A stretch of 64,000 nt of DNA from Bin5 sp965204525 (GTDB lineage Bacteria > Chloroflexota > Anaerolineae > Caldilineales > Caldilineaceae), in contig OZ241994.1 of NCBI GenBank assembly GCA_965204525.1, positions 1,674,001 through 1,738,000 of the forward strand. The letters run 5' to 3'. The translations under genes and the position numbers were made by a program. The notes beneath the pieces are model-generated. The model saw nothing but the letters and a program-made list of their open reading frames with translations, did not search any database and was not told the origin of the DNA. Each line of letters begins with the position of its first letter. Position 1 is the first letter of the stretch. Shown here in pieces: positions 8,323 through 16,480 of this stretch.

Positions 8323-9113
8323 CAGGATTCTGAATTCTGGGCGTTCTTGTCGGCTGCCTTAGGCCCGCGGCGCGGCCGACTGCGGAAATCCAATTGCTGG
8401 AATCGCTCGAAGTGGCGCTTGCTGCCGTCTTCCTGCTCTTCGCCTCCCCACTCACGCATGCGCTTCTCGGTGGCTTCCAGGTCGTCGAACTGACTCTCGT
8501 GGCAAAGAATCGCCTTGATCTTCAGTTCGAGGTCATCTGTAATATCCACTTCGACATCGGACTCTTCGGCATGGCTGATGTAGAGCTGGCTGATATTGTG
8601 GGGAGGATAGCCCTCGTTCGTCAGGTCGGGATAGAACATCGGGTTGTCGGCCGCCGGGAAGATGGCCTCGAGGGCGATGAGCCCGGCGTTGCGATGATCG
8701 GGATGGTTGATGTAACCGCGCCCGGAGATATAGCGGTCGGGACTGTTGCAGATTATCAGTTGCGGACGAATGCGGCGGATTTCGCGACAGACTCGCTTGC
8801 GGATTTCAGGGGTTGGGCGCAAAAAGCCGTCCTCTTCGTCCATAAACAGGACATCTTTGACGCCGCACAGAGCGGCCGCCTTGCGCTGCTCCTCTTTGCG
8901 CATCAGGATCAACTGGTGGCGGGTGACGAGCGGATTGTGGTTGCCCTTGTCGCCATTGGTCAGAATCATGTAGGTGACCTCGATACCCTGGCGAGCCATC
9001 TGGATTGCGGAACCGGCGCACGAGAAGTCAGGGTCATCCGGGTGCGCCATAATTATCAGTACACGCTCCACCTCTGACCAGTCCGGTGGTTTCAATTCGC
9101 GGGAATCGGTCAT
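8322..9113 (-). CDS. PIG-L/LmbE family deacetylase
   Basis: Zinc-dependent deacetylase of the PIG-L family, 263 residues. Members remove acetyl groups from N-acetylglucosamine conjugates such as GlcNAc-Ins (MshB), GlcNAc-malate (BshB) or GlcNAc-PI. The motif AHPDDPDFSC near 23-32 supplies two zinc ligands and the catalytic Asp, and HPDH near 137 supplies the third ligand. The Arg/Lys-rich C-terminal tail is poorly conserved. The ATG at 9113 is preceded by CAGGAG. It is downstream of the ferredoxin gene but separated from it by a terminator. The substrate cannot be assigned; no thiol-biosynthesis partner genes are adjacent. Confidence 0.88.
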   Translation of the reverse strand: MTDSRELKPPDWSEVERVLIIMAHPDDPDFSCAGSAIQMARQGIEVTYMILTNGDKGNHNPLVTRHQLILMRKEEQRKAAALCGVKDVLFMDEEDGFLRPTPEIRKRVCREIRRIRPQLIICNSPDRYISGRGYINHPDHRNAGLIALEAIFPAADNPMFYPDLTNEGYPPHNISQLYISHAEESDVEVDITDDLELKIKAILCHESQFDDLEATEKRMREWGGEEQEDGSKRHFERFQQLDFRSRPRRGPKAADKNAQNSES

Positions 9114-9146
9114 TTGTATTACTCCTGGGACTACGGAAGAGTCAAC

Positions 9147-9176
9147 GGAAAGAAAAGCCCCTGCAGTCGCAGGGGC
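9147..9176 (-). terminator. Terminator of the ferredoxin gene
   Basis: The perfect stem GCCCCTGC/GCAGGGGC (9157-9164 and 9169-9176) is followed on the minus strand by CTTTTCTTTCC. Confidence 0.8.
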
Positions 9177-9307
9177 GGAGTTTCAAATCGAACGTGCCGG
9201 CTCTGAATTGAAGCGTCCAACCATTTGCGCTCTCTGGGAGAAAACGTCACCCACTTCGGCGCTTCCGGCATTGGGAGAGCAGGCACGCGCGAACAAGCCG
9301 ATTCAGG

Positions 9308-9583
9308 TCAGACCATGTCGAGTGCTGCGTAACCCGGTCCTTCCTCGAAGTACATGGCGTTCAATTCAGTTGTGTAGGCGTACTCTTCCGGCAAGTCCTC
9401 TTCGGGCAGAATAGCATCCGTCGGACACTCGGGTACGCACGCGCCGCAGTCGATGCAGGTCTCCGGATCGATATAGTACCAGGGCCACTCCTCTTCCGGC
9501 ATGCCTGGGATTATGCATTCCACGGGGCAAACCTCTACGCAGGCGCCGTCCCGAATGCACAAATCAAAGATCACATGGGTCAT
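9308..9583 (-). CDS. Dicluster ferredoxin with an Asp in the first cluster motif
   Basis: Small acidic electron carrier of 91 residues with two Fe-S cluster motifs. The second is a standard CIDCGACVPECP (C43, C46, C49, C53). The first reads C9-x2-D12-x2-C15-x3-C19-P with a distal C23, so Asp stands where the second Cys is normally found. In known ferredoxins this change gives an Asp-ligated [4Fe-4S] or a [3Fe-4S] cluster. The C-terminal tail is acidic. The ATG has AGAGGAG upstream. The gene is monocistronic, with a promoter at 9667-9696 and a terminator at 9147-9176. Its redox partner is not evident. Confidence 0.93.
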   Translation of the reverse strand: MTHVIFDLCIRDGACVEVCPVECIIPGMPEEEWPWYYIDPETCIDCGACVPECPTDAILPEEDLPEEYAYTTELNAMYFEEGPGYAALDMV

Positions 9584-9666
9584 TGGATTGACTCCTCTAT
9601 CAAGCTAAGTAAAGCAGAATGTGAATCGGTAAGCTCTCAATGCACAGTTGCTTACGATTCAAGTGC

Positions 9667-9696
9667 ACCATACAACAGGATTGATAGCCAGTGCAA
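9667..9696 (-). promoter_or_regulatory. Candidate promoter of the ferredoxin gene
   Basis: On the minus strand, TTGCAC (9691-9696), 18-nt spacer, TATGGT (9667-9672). The perfect palindrome ATTGTT-G-AACAAT at 9709-9721, just upstream, could be an operator. Confidence 0.4.
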
Positions 9697-9857
9697 ATCT
9701 ATTTGTAGATTGTTGAACAATAGCCTGCAAGCAACCCATTTGGCACGAAGTTCCGACAGAAGAATCCTTTTTTCAACAGTTCCTTTTGTACTGCGGGGCG
9801 CAGTAAAGCCTCTCGACGGAACACCTCCAAGGGGACCAATGTACGGGGGCGGTTGGA

Positions 9858-10913
9858 TCAGTCTTCCCGTTCAGCCAGGGGAAACCTGGGCACGACGCCT
9901 GGATTCACGAGGTGTTCGGCCGGCGGCCAGTACCCGCTGAGCACGGCCGCCGCGTTGCCTATGCCTCCGTCGGTGACATCCTGCATCGCCTGCACGGAAA
10001 TGGCGCCGACGTGGGGCGAGAGAATCACATTATCGAGCGAGAGTAAAGGGTGATCCGGCGGCCTTTCTTCTTCGACGAATACATCGATACATTCGAACGT
10101 ATCGATTCCTGCGCCAGCCAGCGTTCCTTCGCGCAAGAACTCCACCAGCGCATTCTCATCGACGATCGCCCCCCGCGACGTGTTGACGAGGTAAGCGCCG
10201 GGTTTCATTTTGCGCAGCATGGTTTCGTCGAGCAAGTGGTAGGTCTCATCAGTCAGGGGCAAATGAAGGGACACGTCGTCCGACTTTTCGAGCAGGTCCT
10301 CCAAGCCCATCATTTCGACGCCAAGTTCCTCTGCGGCTTCCGAGGGCGCGTCCATATTGCGGCGCGTAGCAACTACGCGGATTCCGAAGCCCTGCGCCCT
10401 CTTGGCCACCGCGCGGGCAGAGTTGCCGAATCCGACCAGGCCGAGAACACGACCGTAAAGACGCTGATTGGTGGAGGCCTGGCGCCGCGCTTTATTCCAG
10501 GCTCCGGACGCCATCGCTGCGGACATCTGCGGCAGTTTGCGATGCAGCGCCAGCAGCAGCGCCATGGTGTGGTCAGCCTGCTCTTCGACGCAAAATGTCG
10601 GGACATTGGTTACGAGAATGCCTTTGCGGGTCGCGGCGTCGACGTCGATCTTGTCGGTTCCCGTGCCAAGGCGGGAGATCACGCGGCAGCGGCTCAGGCT
10701 TTCGATTACCCCTTCGGGCAGCGCGGTAGAGACGACAAAGATGGCGTCACAGTCACTGACGCGGGGAATGATCGTAGAGGGCGTATTGGCCTCCACCTCG
10801 AAGGGGTGGAGGTGGTGCTCGCGAAAGCGATCCCTCTCGTATTGGGACATTTGTGAGAGTACGGCGTTCAGACGCACGACACGGAATTCTTCCAGATGAC
10901 TCCAGTCGGACAT
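9858..10913 (-). CDS. D-2-hydroxyacid dehydrogenase (phosphoglycerate dehydrogenase-like)
   Basis: Cytoplasmic NAD(P)-dependent enzyme of 351 residues that interconverts a 2-oxoacid and a D-2-hydroxyacid. It shows the Rossmann fingerprint LGLVGFGNSA with helix ARAVAKR, the substrate-binding Arg in NTSRGAIVDE, and the catalytic His in SPHVGAIS. The N-terminal catalytic half contains LGTGTDKID, as in SerA/hydroxypyruvate reductases. There is no ACT domain, so it is not a regulated serine-pathway enzyme. The start is ATG 10913 with AGAAGG upstream. It has a near-consensus promoter (11061-11090) and is divergent from the sugar-acid operon, which suggests related function. The physiological substrate is unknown. 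Confidence 0.9.
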   Translation of the reverse strand: MSDWSHLEEFRVVRLNAVLSQMSQYERDRFREHHLHPFEVEANTPSTIIPRVSDCDAIFVVSTALPEGVIESLSRCRVISRLGTGTDKIDVDAATRKGILVTNVPTFCVEEQADHTMALLLALHRKLPQMSAAMASGAWNKARRQASTNQRLYGRVLGLVGFGNSARAVAKRAQGFGIRVVATRRNMDAPSEAAEELGVEMMGLEDLLEKSDDVSLHLPLTDETYHLLDETMLRKMKPGAYLVNTSRGAIVDENALVEFLREGTLAGAGIDTFECIDVFVEEERPPDHPLLSLDNVILSPHVGAISVQAMQDVTDGGIGNAAAVLSGYWPPAEHLVNPGVVPRFPLAERED

Positions 10914-11318
10914 GGTAAAGCCTTCTCTTATTGTTTTTGCCCGGAGCGCGCCAACGCCTTCGGCCAATTTGCCATACGTAGCAACGCCTCCAGGTACTTT
11001 CTACATTTCTGAATCCGTTTGCCCGCGGTTCAGGGCTATAGTATGATTTCGATGATTAGGAGTATACTTTCTCCGGTTTTCAACTGTCAATCGCATTGCG
11101 CCACCGTCCCTTCCAAATGAATAGGAAGCGCCCTCTTTGCCTGCCTCCGCTATTACGATCAAGTTGAGGCGACTTTGAAACTCATGCCAGTAGGCCTTCC
11201 TCCTGAAGGGGCAAGTTCTGTAGTTGAGTAAGTTCCGGGTAGAGCAGGGCAGGACACCAGGCCAGATGCCCCTTTTCTGAGAATTGCAGCGGCAGGTGAA
11301 GGCTAAAGGAGCAATTAG
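10914..11318. other. Divergent intergenic region, 405 nt
   Basis: This region separates the leftward D-2-hydroxyacid dehydrogenase from the rightward sugar-acid operon. It holds the leftward promoter at 11061-11090. I cannot find a convincing rightward promoter, although the operon needs one; candidates such as TTGAGG near 11164 lack a matching -10 box. An AAAGGA site precedes the GTG at 11319. Confidence 0.5.
11061..11090 (-). promoter_or_regulatory. Near-consensus promoter of the D-2-hydroxyacid dehydrogenase
   Basis: On the minus strand, a perfect TTGACA (11085-11090), 18-nt spacer, TATACT (11061-11066). The start would be near 11054, with a leader of about 140 nt. Confidence 0.65.
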
Positions 11319-12533
11319 GTGAAAATCCAGAAACTCGAGACGATCTGGTTTGAAGAGCAGTTCAATACGCTCTGGCTGCGCATCCACACCGACGAAGGGC
11401 TGATCGGGCTGGGCGAAACGTACTACGTGCCGCGTGCGGTTGCCGCAGTGATCCATGATGTTTTCGCCAACCTGTTGGTGGGGCGCTCCGTGTTTGACAT
11501 CGAGAACCACTGGAACAACATGTTTGCCACGGTGAACTTTTTCGGGTATGCCGGAGCAGAGACCCGCGCTATTTCGACGGTCGACGTGGCGTTGTGGGAT
11601 CTGCTGGGGCAGTACACTGGCCAGCCCATCTACAACATGCTGGGCGGGCGTAACCGTGACCGCATACCAATTTACAACACGTGTGTAAGCCACGGGCCTC
11701 ACATGGACTACCACGCCTGGATGGAAGGGCGGGCAGGCGAGCTGGCGCAGGAGCTGCTGGCTTCGGGAATCCGAGCGATGAAGATCTGGCCCTGGGATCA
11801 GTTTGGCGTTTCGCTGGGCGGTCCTGTTGGACAGCGCGCCGGGGTCGGCGCGGTGGGGCCTGTCGGCCACTACCTGGATCCGGACGATCTTAAGCGCGGC
11901 CTTGAACCTGTCCAACAAATACGAGCGGCAGTGGGTGACAAAATGCAGATAGCGATTGAAGGCCATGCGCGCTGGAACCTGCCTATCGCGATAGATATCG
12001 GCCGTGCCCTTGAGCCGTACGACATAATGTGGCTGGAAGAGATCATCCCCCCCGACAACGTGGATTCCTACGCCCGCCTGGCCGCGGCGACAAAAGTACC
12101 CATTTGCGTGAGCGAGCGCCTTTTCACTCGCTTCGGTTTCCGGCAGGTTGTTGAGAAGAACGCGGCCCACATCGTGATGCCCGATATGGCCTGGACCGGC
12201 GGCCTGACCGAGACGCGTAAGATTGTTGCAATGGCGGATACCTATTACCTGCCTTTTACCACCCACGACACGATCGGTCCTGTAGCGTTGTGGTCGGCCG
12301 CGCATTTGGCGGCGCATGCACCCAATGCCATGATCATGGAGACAGTGAGGGCATATACGCAGGGCTGGTACAACGATGTAATGACCGAGGAGCTGGTGAT
12401 CCGGGACGGACACCTGGAATTTCCCGACCGGCCCGGCCTCGGCACGGCGCTGCGGCCGGAGGTACTGGCGCGCAGCGATGTTCATGTTGAAGTCAGCGAC
12501 GTGTCCAGTCTAAAGGATGTGTCAACGGGATAG
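11319..12533 (+). CDS. Enolase-superfamily sugar-acid dehydratase (mandelate racemase subgroup)
   Basis: Mg-dependent enzyme of 404 residues that probably dehydrates an aldonic acid to a 2-keto-3-deoxy acid. The three metal-binding acidic residues are visible at E214 (AIEGHARWN), E240 (MWLEE) and E266 (CVSERL). A Lys at 155 follows the second strand, and a His-Asp pair (THD, 316-317) sits at the end of the barrel, as in gluconate/galactonate/mannonate-type dehydratases. The N-terminal capping domain ends near 120. The start is GTG 11319 with AAAGGA eight nt upstream. It heads the operon with the hydroxyacid dehydrogenase, SDR and 2-oxoacid dehydrogenase genes. The exact sugar acid cannot be told from motifs. 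Confidence 0.85.
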   Translation: MKIQKLETIWFEEQFNTLWLRIHTDEGLIGLGETYYVPRAVAAVIHDVFANLLVGRSVFDIENHWNNMFATVNFFGYAGAETRAISTVDVALWDLLGQYTGQPIYNMLGGRNRDRIPIYNTCVSHGPHMDYHAWMEGRAGELAQELLASGIRAMKIWPWDQFGVSLGGPVGQRAGVGAVGPVGHYLDPDDLKRGLEPVQQIRAAVGDKMQIAIEGHARWNLPIAIDIGRALEPYDIMWLEEIIPPDNVDSYARLAAATKVPICVSERLFTRFGFRQVVEKNAAHIVMPDMAWTGGLTETRKIVAMADTYYLPFTTHDTIGPVALWSAAHLAAHAPNAMIMETVRAYTQGWYNDVMTEELVIRDGHLEFPDRPGLGTALRPEVLARSDVHVEVSDVSSLKDVSTG

Positions 12534-12592
12534 GGCCAGTCTCGCATTGGCATACCCAGGCGAGTTGAATCTTCATCAAGAGAGTCGAGTCC

Positions 12593-13561
12593 ATGAACGC
12601 AAGAATCGTAATTGCTTACCCCGGATTCGGGGATATCGAGATAGAAAAAGAGATACTCAGCGCCGCGGGGCTGGAGATCGAGCATGTCGGCAATCTGGAC
12701 ACGGAGGAGGCCAGGCAGGCTGCACGGGGATGTGATGCTCTGATGGTCACCATCCAGCCGGTGCGGGCAGAACTCATCCAGAGCCTGGAACGTTGCCGGC
12801 TGATCTGCCGCGTTGGCACCGGACTGGACGCGATTGACATCGGGGCGGCCACGGAGCGCGGCATCTGGGTGACCTATGCTCCGGACTATTCGATTGATGA
12901 GGTCTCTACGCACGCCATAGCGCTGGTGCTGGCGCAGGCGCGCGGTCTACCCGGTCTTCTCGGCGCGACGCGCCAGAGAATCTGGGACAGTGAATCGGGC
13001 GGCATTCTCCACCGTTTCGGCGACCAGACCCTGGGCGTCATTGGTTGCGGCCGGATTGGCCAGGCGACGGCGGCCAAGGGACGCGGGTTGGGGCTTGAGG
13101 TCTTGGTATACGACCCCTACGTGGATGCGGCGGCGATGGAGGCACTGGGTGTTCAGGTCGTCGACCTGGAGACGCTGCTGCGCAATTCGGACTATATATC
13201 TCTGCACTCGCCGCTGACGGACGAGACCCGCCACCTGATCAATGCAGAGACGCTGGCGATGATGAAGCCGACCGCGTATCTGGTGAACGCAGCGCGTGGC
13301 GCCTTGGTCGATGAGGACGCGTTGCTGGCAGCAGTTCAGGGCGGACAGATCGCCGGCGCCGCGCTGGACGTGTTAAATGTCGAACCGGTGGCGGCGGACC
13401 ATCCCTTCCTGAAGGAAGAGCGCATCTTGCTCACGCCCCACGCAGGGTGGTATTCTGAGGAATCCAAAATTGACGTGCGCGTACAGGGGGCGGAAGAGGT
13501 GGTTCGCGTTCTGCAGGGCGAACGGCCGCGTGCGCCGGTCAATGAGATTCCAAATGGATAG
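12593..13561 (+). CDS. D-2-hydroxyacid dehydrogenase, operon copy 1
   Basis: NAD-dependent D-isomer-specific 2-hydroxyacid dehydrogenase of 322 residues. Rossmann motif LGVIGCGRIGQ, substrate Arg in NAARGALVDE, catalytic Glu region LDVLNVEP and catalytic His in TPHAGWYS are all present. The N-terminal catalytic segment contains RVGTGLDAIDIG. It belongs to the phosphoglycerate-dehydrogenase-like/CtBP branch and lacks an ACT domain. It lies 59 nt after the dehydratase and 24 nt before the SDR start. The minus-strand operon has a counterpart at 48565-49626 in the same relative place. It may reduce or oxidise a 2-hydroxy or 2-keto sugar acid. Confidence 0.9.
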   Translation: MNARIVIAYPGFGDIEIEKEILSAAGLEIEHVGNLDTEEARQAARGCDALMVTIQPVRAELIQSLERCRLICRVGTGLDAIDIGAATERGIWVTYAPDYSIDEVSTHAIALVLAQARGLPGLLGATRQRIWDSESGGILHRFGDQTLGVIGCGRIGQATAAKGRGLGLEVLVYDPYVDAAAMEALGVQVVDLETLLRNSDYISLHSPLTDETRHLINAETLAMMKPTAYLVNAARGALVDEDALLAAVQGGQIAGAALDVLNVEPVAADHPFLKEERILLTPHAGWYSEESKIDVRVQGAEEVVRVLQGERPRAPVNEIPNG

Positions 13562-13585
13562 ATGCTGCAAAGGAGATCGAGCGCG

Positions 13586-14401
13586 ATGACCCACCCACTC
13601 TTTGACCTGACAGGCCGTGTGGCCATCGTTTCGGGCGCGGCAAGCGGCATGGGGCGCATTACATCGTTGGGCTTTGCCGAGGTCGGCGCGGATGTTGTGC
13701 TGCTGGACATTAACGAGGCCGGCGCGCAGGAGACCGCGCACGAGATTGAAAAGTTGGGCGGAAGGGCCCTCCCACTCAATTGCGACATTTCGGACCCGGA
13801 TCAGATCCGGTCCACTTTCGAACGGGTCGACAGCGAATTGGGCAAGGTAGATGTCCTCAGCAACATCGCCGGCGAGGGCATTCGCAACGATCCCCTGGAA
13901 CTGACCGAGGACGAAATTCAACAAGTGATGCAGAATCTGGTAGTCGGCCGCTATATCTGCACGCAGGAAGCGGCCAAGCGGATGATGGCGCAAGGGCGCG
14001 GTAGCATTTTCAGCATCGTTTCCATCGCCGGGTTGAGCGCGCTAGGCCGCAACCATATTGCCTACAGCATGGCGATGGGCGCGGTTGCAGCAATGACCAG
14101 GGAATTGAGCACTGAGTGGAGCAGTCTGGGCGTGCGCGTCAACGCTATTGTATGCGCCCAGATTATGAACGAGGACTTGCGCGTAAGGATCGCGGCGGAC
14201 CCCGTTCTTGGGGCTTCCTACCTGAGGGGCTTGCCGATCGGCCGCATGGGTGATCCCAGCGACATCAAAGGGCCGGCGATATTTCTTGCCTCCGATGCCT
14301 CTGGCTGGATGACAGGCGCTTTGATCCCGCTGGATGGCGGCAATCTGGCCAAGAATGTCAGCGGTTCCCATCCTGGGATGCCTGCAGTGGTGCCCGCCTG
14401 A
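13586..14401 (+). CDS. Short-chain dehydrogenase/reductase with catalytic Lys replaced by Met
   Basis: Classical SDR fold of 271 residues: cofactor loop GAASGMGR, SNIAG in place of NNAG, active-site Ser in IVSIAG, Tyr160 in AYSMAMGAV, and a C-terminal GALIPLDGG substrate loop. The YxxxK motif reads YSMAM, so the catalytic Lys is Met164 (codon ATG 14075-14077). The frame on both sides is intact, so this is a substitution, not a sequencing frameshift. The start at ATG 13586 has AAGGAG ten nt upstream; ATG 13562, directly after the previous stop, is an alternative. It sits between the hydroxyacid dehydrogenase and E1-alpha. Normal oxidation is doubtful; a binding, scaffold or altered-chemistry role is possible. 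Confidence 0.88.
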   Translation: MTHPLFDLTGRVAIVSGAASGMGRITSLGFAEVGADVVLLDINEAGAQETAHEIEKLGGRALPLNCDISDPDQIRSTFERVDSELGKVDVLSNIAGEGIRNDPLELTEDEIQQVMQNLVVGRYICTQEAAKRMMAQGRGSIFSIVSIAGLSALGRNHIAYSMAMGAVAAMTRELSTEWSSLGVRVNAIVCAQIMNEDLRVRIAADPVLGASYLRGLPIGRMGDPSDIKGPAIFLASDASGWMTGALIPLDGGNLAKNVSGSHPGMPAVVPA

Positions 14402-14455
14402 GTCTGCGCCGACCGGCTGATGACCGACAAACTCAACACATGGGAGGTAGGTGGC

Positions 14456-15421
14456 ATGGCCCAGTCAGAGCAACTCCTTTCCCTCTACAGGCAGATGCTC
14501 ATCATTCGCTACACAGAGGAACAGCTGGCCCGTTCGCATCAGATGGGACTGATACACGGTGCCTGTCACACTTACGTCGGAGAAGAGGCGATTGCGACCG
14601 GCGTGTGCGCGCATCTGCGGCCTGACGATGCCGTGTTCAGCACACACCGGGGGCATGGTCACGCGCTGGCAAAGGGAGTCAGCCCGCGGGAGGTTGTTGC
14701 CGAGCTGTTCGGACGCGCGACCGGCTGCTCGCAGGGAAGGGGAGGAAGTATGCACCTCTTCAAGCCGGAGGTCGGGATGATGGGAACAAGCGGGATCGTC
14801 GGCCCCTGCATCCTGCAGGCGACGGGCGCTGGCTATTCCTTCAGACTGCTCAAAACAGACCAGGTCGGCGTTGCCTTTTTCGGCGATGGGGCGGTGAACA
14901 ACGGCGCCTTCCATGAAGGGTTGAATCTGGCCAGCATCTGGAAACTGCCGACGCTGTTCGTCTGCGAAAACAACCTGTATGCCACCGAGGTGCCCTTTTC
15001 TTATTCTTCCGGCAATCCCCACGTGGGCAACCGGGGACCTGCATACGGGATGGAAAGCCTCACAGTAGACGGGAACGATGTGCTGGCCGTCTATGAAGCG
15101 GCGGAAGAGGCAGTGCAGCGGGCCCGCGGGGGAGAAGGGCCCACCTTGATTGAGTGCCGAACTTACCGCACGCGCGCCCATGCGGAAGGAATGAGAGACG
15201 CCGGGTACCGCACACAGGAAGAGGTCGAGGAGTGGAAGGCGCGCGATCCGATTACGCGCTACAACGAGTGGCTGCTGGAAAATGAGGAGGCTGGTCCGGA
15301 AACGCTGGCGGGGATTGAGGCGGAGGTGAAGGGGATGGTAGCGGACGCGGAGGAATTCGCTCGCAACAGCCCATGGCCGGAGCCTGATACGGTCAGCGCT
15401 CATGTATTCAACCAGAGGTGA
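14456..15421 (+). CDS. 2-oxoacid dehydrogenase E1 component, alpha subunit, copy 1
   Basis: Thiamine-diphosphate-dependent decarboxylase alpha subunit, 321 residues, of the pyruvate/acetoin/branched-chain family. The ThDP motif runs from GDGAVNNGAFHEG to CENN. The phosphorylation-loop region HRGHGHALAKG and GRGGSMH are also typical. The start at ATG 14456 has GGGAGGT seven nt upstream. The stop is five nt before the E1-beta start. With E1-beta it would decarboxylate a 2-oxoacid and pass the acyl group to the E2 lipoyl arm. Short alpha subunits of this size are common in acetoin-type and non-canonical complexes, so pyruvate should not be assumed. Confidence 0.93.
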   Translation: MAQSEQLLSLYRQMLIIRYTEEQLARSHQMGLIHGACHTYVGEEAIATGVCAHLRPDDAVFSTHRGHGHALAKGVSPREVVAELFGRATGCSQGRGGSMHLFKPEVGMMGTSGIVGPCILQATGAGYSFRLLKTDQVGVAFFGDGAVNNGAFHEGLNLASIWKLPTLFVCENNLYATEVPFSYSSGNPHVGNRGPAYGMESLTVDGNDVLAVYEAAEEAVQRARGGEGPTLIECRTYRTRAHAEGMRDAGYRTQEEVEEWKARDPITRYNEWLLENEEAGPETLAGIEAEVKGMVADAEEFARNSPWPEPDTVSAHVFNQR

Positions 15422-15426
15422 AGGCC

Positions 15427-16404
15427 ATGCGAGAGTTGACTTACGTTGAAGCCACTCTGGAGGCCCTTGACAGCGCGATGGCGCGCGATCCTTCGATCTT
15501 TGTTGTCGGCGAAGGGATCGGCGAACGGGGCGGAAACTTCAATACCACTGTCGGTCTGTACGACAAGTATGGACCCGAGCGCCTCTGCGACACGCCCATC
15601 AGCGAACGCGGCTTTGTCGGCATGTGCGCCGGCGCCGCCATGACCGGTACGCGCCCTGTTGTCGACTTCATGTTTCTGGACTTTATCCTCGACGCTTTTG
15701 GCGAACTGGTCAATCAGATCGCAAAGATGCAGTATATGAGCAGCGGCCGGCTTAAGATGCCAATCCTGCTACGCGGCGCGATTGGGATCGGCCACTCGGC
15801 TGCGACCCACCACTCGGGCAGCTACTACCCGATCTTTGCTCATCTTCCCGGGTTCAGAGTTGTAGTGCCTGCCATTCCCAGCGACGCCAAAGGGCTTTTC
15901 ACCACGGCACTGCAGAGCGACGACCCTGTGCTTTTCCTGGAACACAAGTCGCTGCTCTTCAATCGCGGCGAGGTGCCCGAGGGTGAATACGCAATTCCCT
16001 TCGGGCAGGCGCGCATCGCGCGCGAGGGGTCGGACTGCACGCTCGTTGCAATCGGATCGATGGTTGACAAGACACTCAACGTATGTGAAAAGCTGGCAGA
16101 GGACGGGGTTTCGGCGGAGGTAATCGATCCGCGCACGATCGCTCCGCTCGATATGGCGACGATACTGGAGTCGGTCAGCAAGACGGGACGGCTTCTGATT
16201 GTTGATGAGACATTTCAGCCGTGCGGCGTTGGCGCTGAAATCGCGGCGCAGGTCATTGACCAGGGATTTGACGATTTGGACGCCCCGATCCGCCGTCTGA
16301 ACGGCGCGCATGTGCCCACACCATACAGTCCGCCGTTGGAGCTTGCCATTGTTCCGGAGTCGGACGACATCGAACAGAGCGTACGCGATCTGCTTGCTGA
16401 ATAA
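15427..16404 (+). CDS. 2-oxoacid dehydrogenase E1 component, beta subunit, copy 1
   Basis: Beta subunit, 325 residues, of the alpha2beta2 E1 heterotetramer. Family signatures include VVGEGIGERGG, the DTPISERGFVGMCAGAAMTG stretch, LRGAIGIGHSAATHHSG with the active-site His region, and the C-terminal transketolase segment EVIDPRTIAPLD with IVDETF. The start at ATG 15427 (MRELTYVEA) was chosen over the GTG at 15418 because of the GAGGTGAAGG site. The near overlap with E1-alpha indicates translational coupling and equal stoichiometry. Confidence 0.93.
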   Translation: MRELTYVEATLEALDSAMARDPSIFVVGEGIGERGGNFNTTVGLYDKYGPERLCDTPISERGFVGMCAGAAMTGTRPVVDFMFLDFILDAFGELVNQIAKMQYMSSGRLKMPILLRGAIGIGHSAATHHSGSYYPIFAHLPGFRVVVPAIPSDAKGLFTTALQSDDPVLFLEHKSLLFNRGEVPEGEYAIPFGQARIAREGSDCTLVAIGSMVDKTLNVCEKLAEDGVSAEVIDPRTIAPLDMATILESVSKTGRLLIVDETFQPCGVGAEIAAQVIDQGFDDLDAPIRRLNGAHVPTPYSPPLELAIVPESDDIEQSVRDLLAE

Positions 16405-16480
16405 AGGAAATGGCCGAAGACCGGCGAGAACGCGTCCGCCAACGCCTCCGAAACTACTGCCGTTCAATTGAGGGAATCCG

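Noticed and set aside
11001..12485. A 494-codon minus-strand frame over the first dehydratase
   Set aside because: It overlaps a metal-ligand-complete enolase-superfamily gene and crosses the intergenic promoter; composition is unlike the neighbours.
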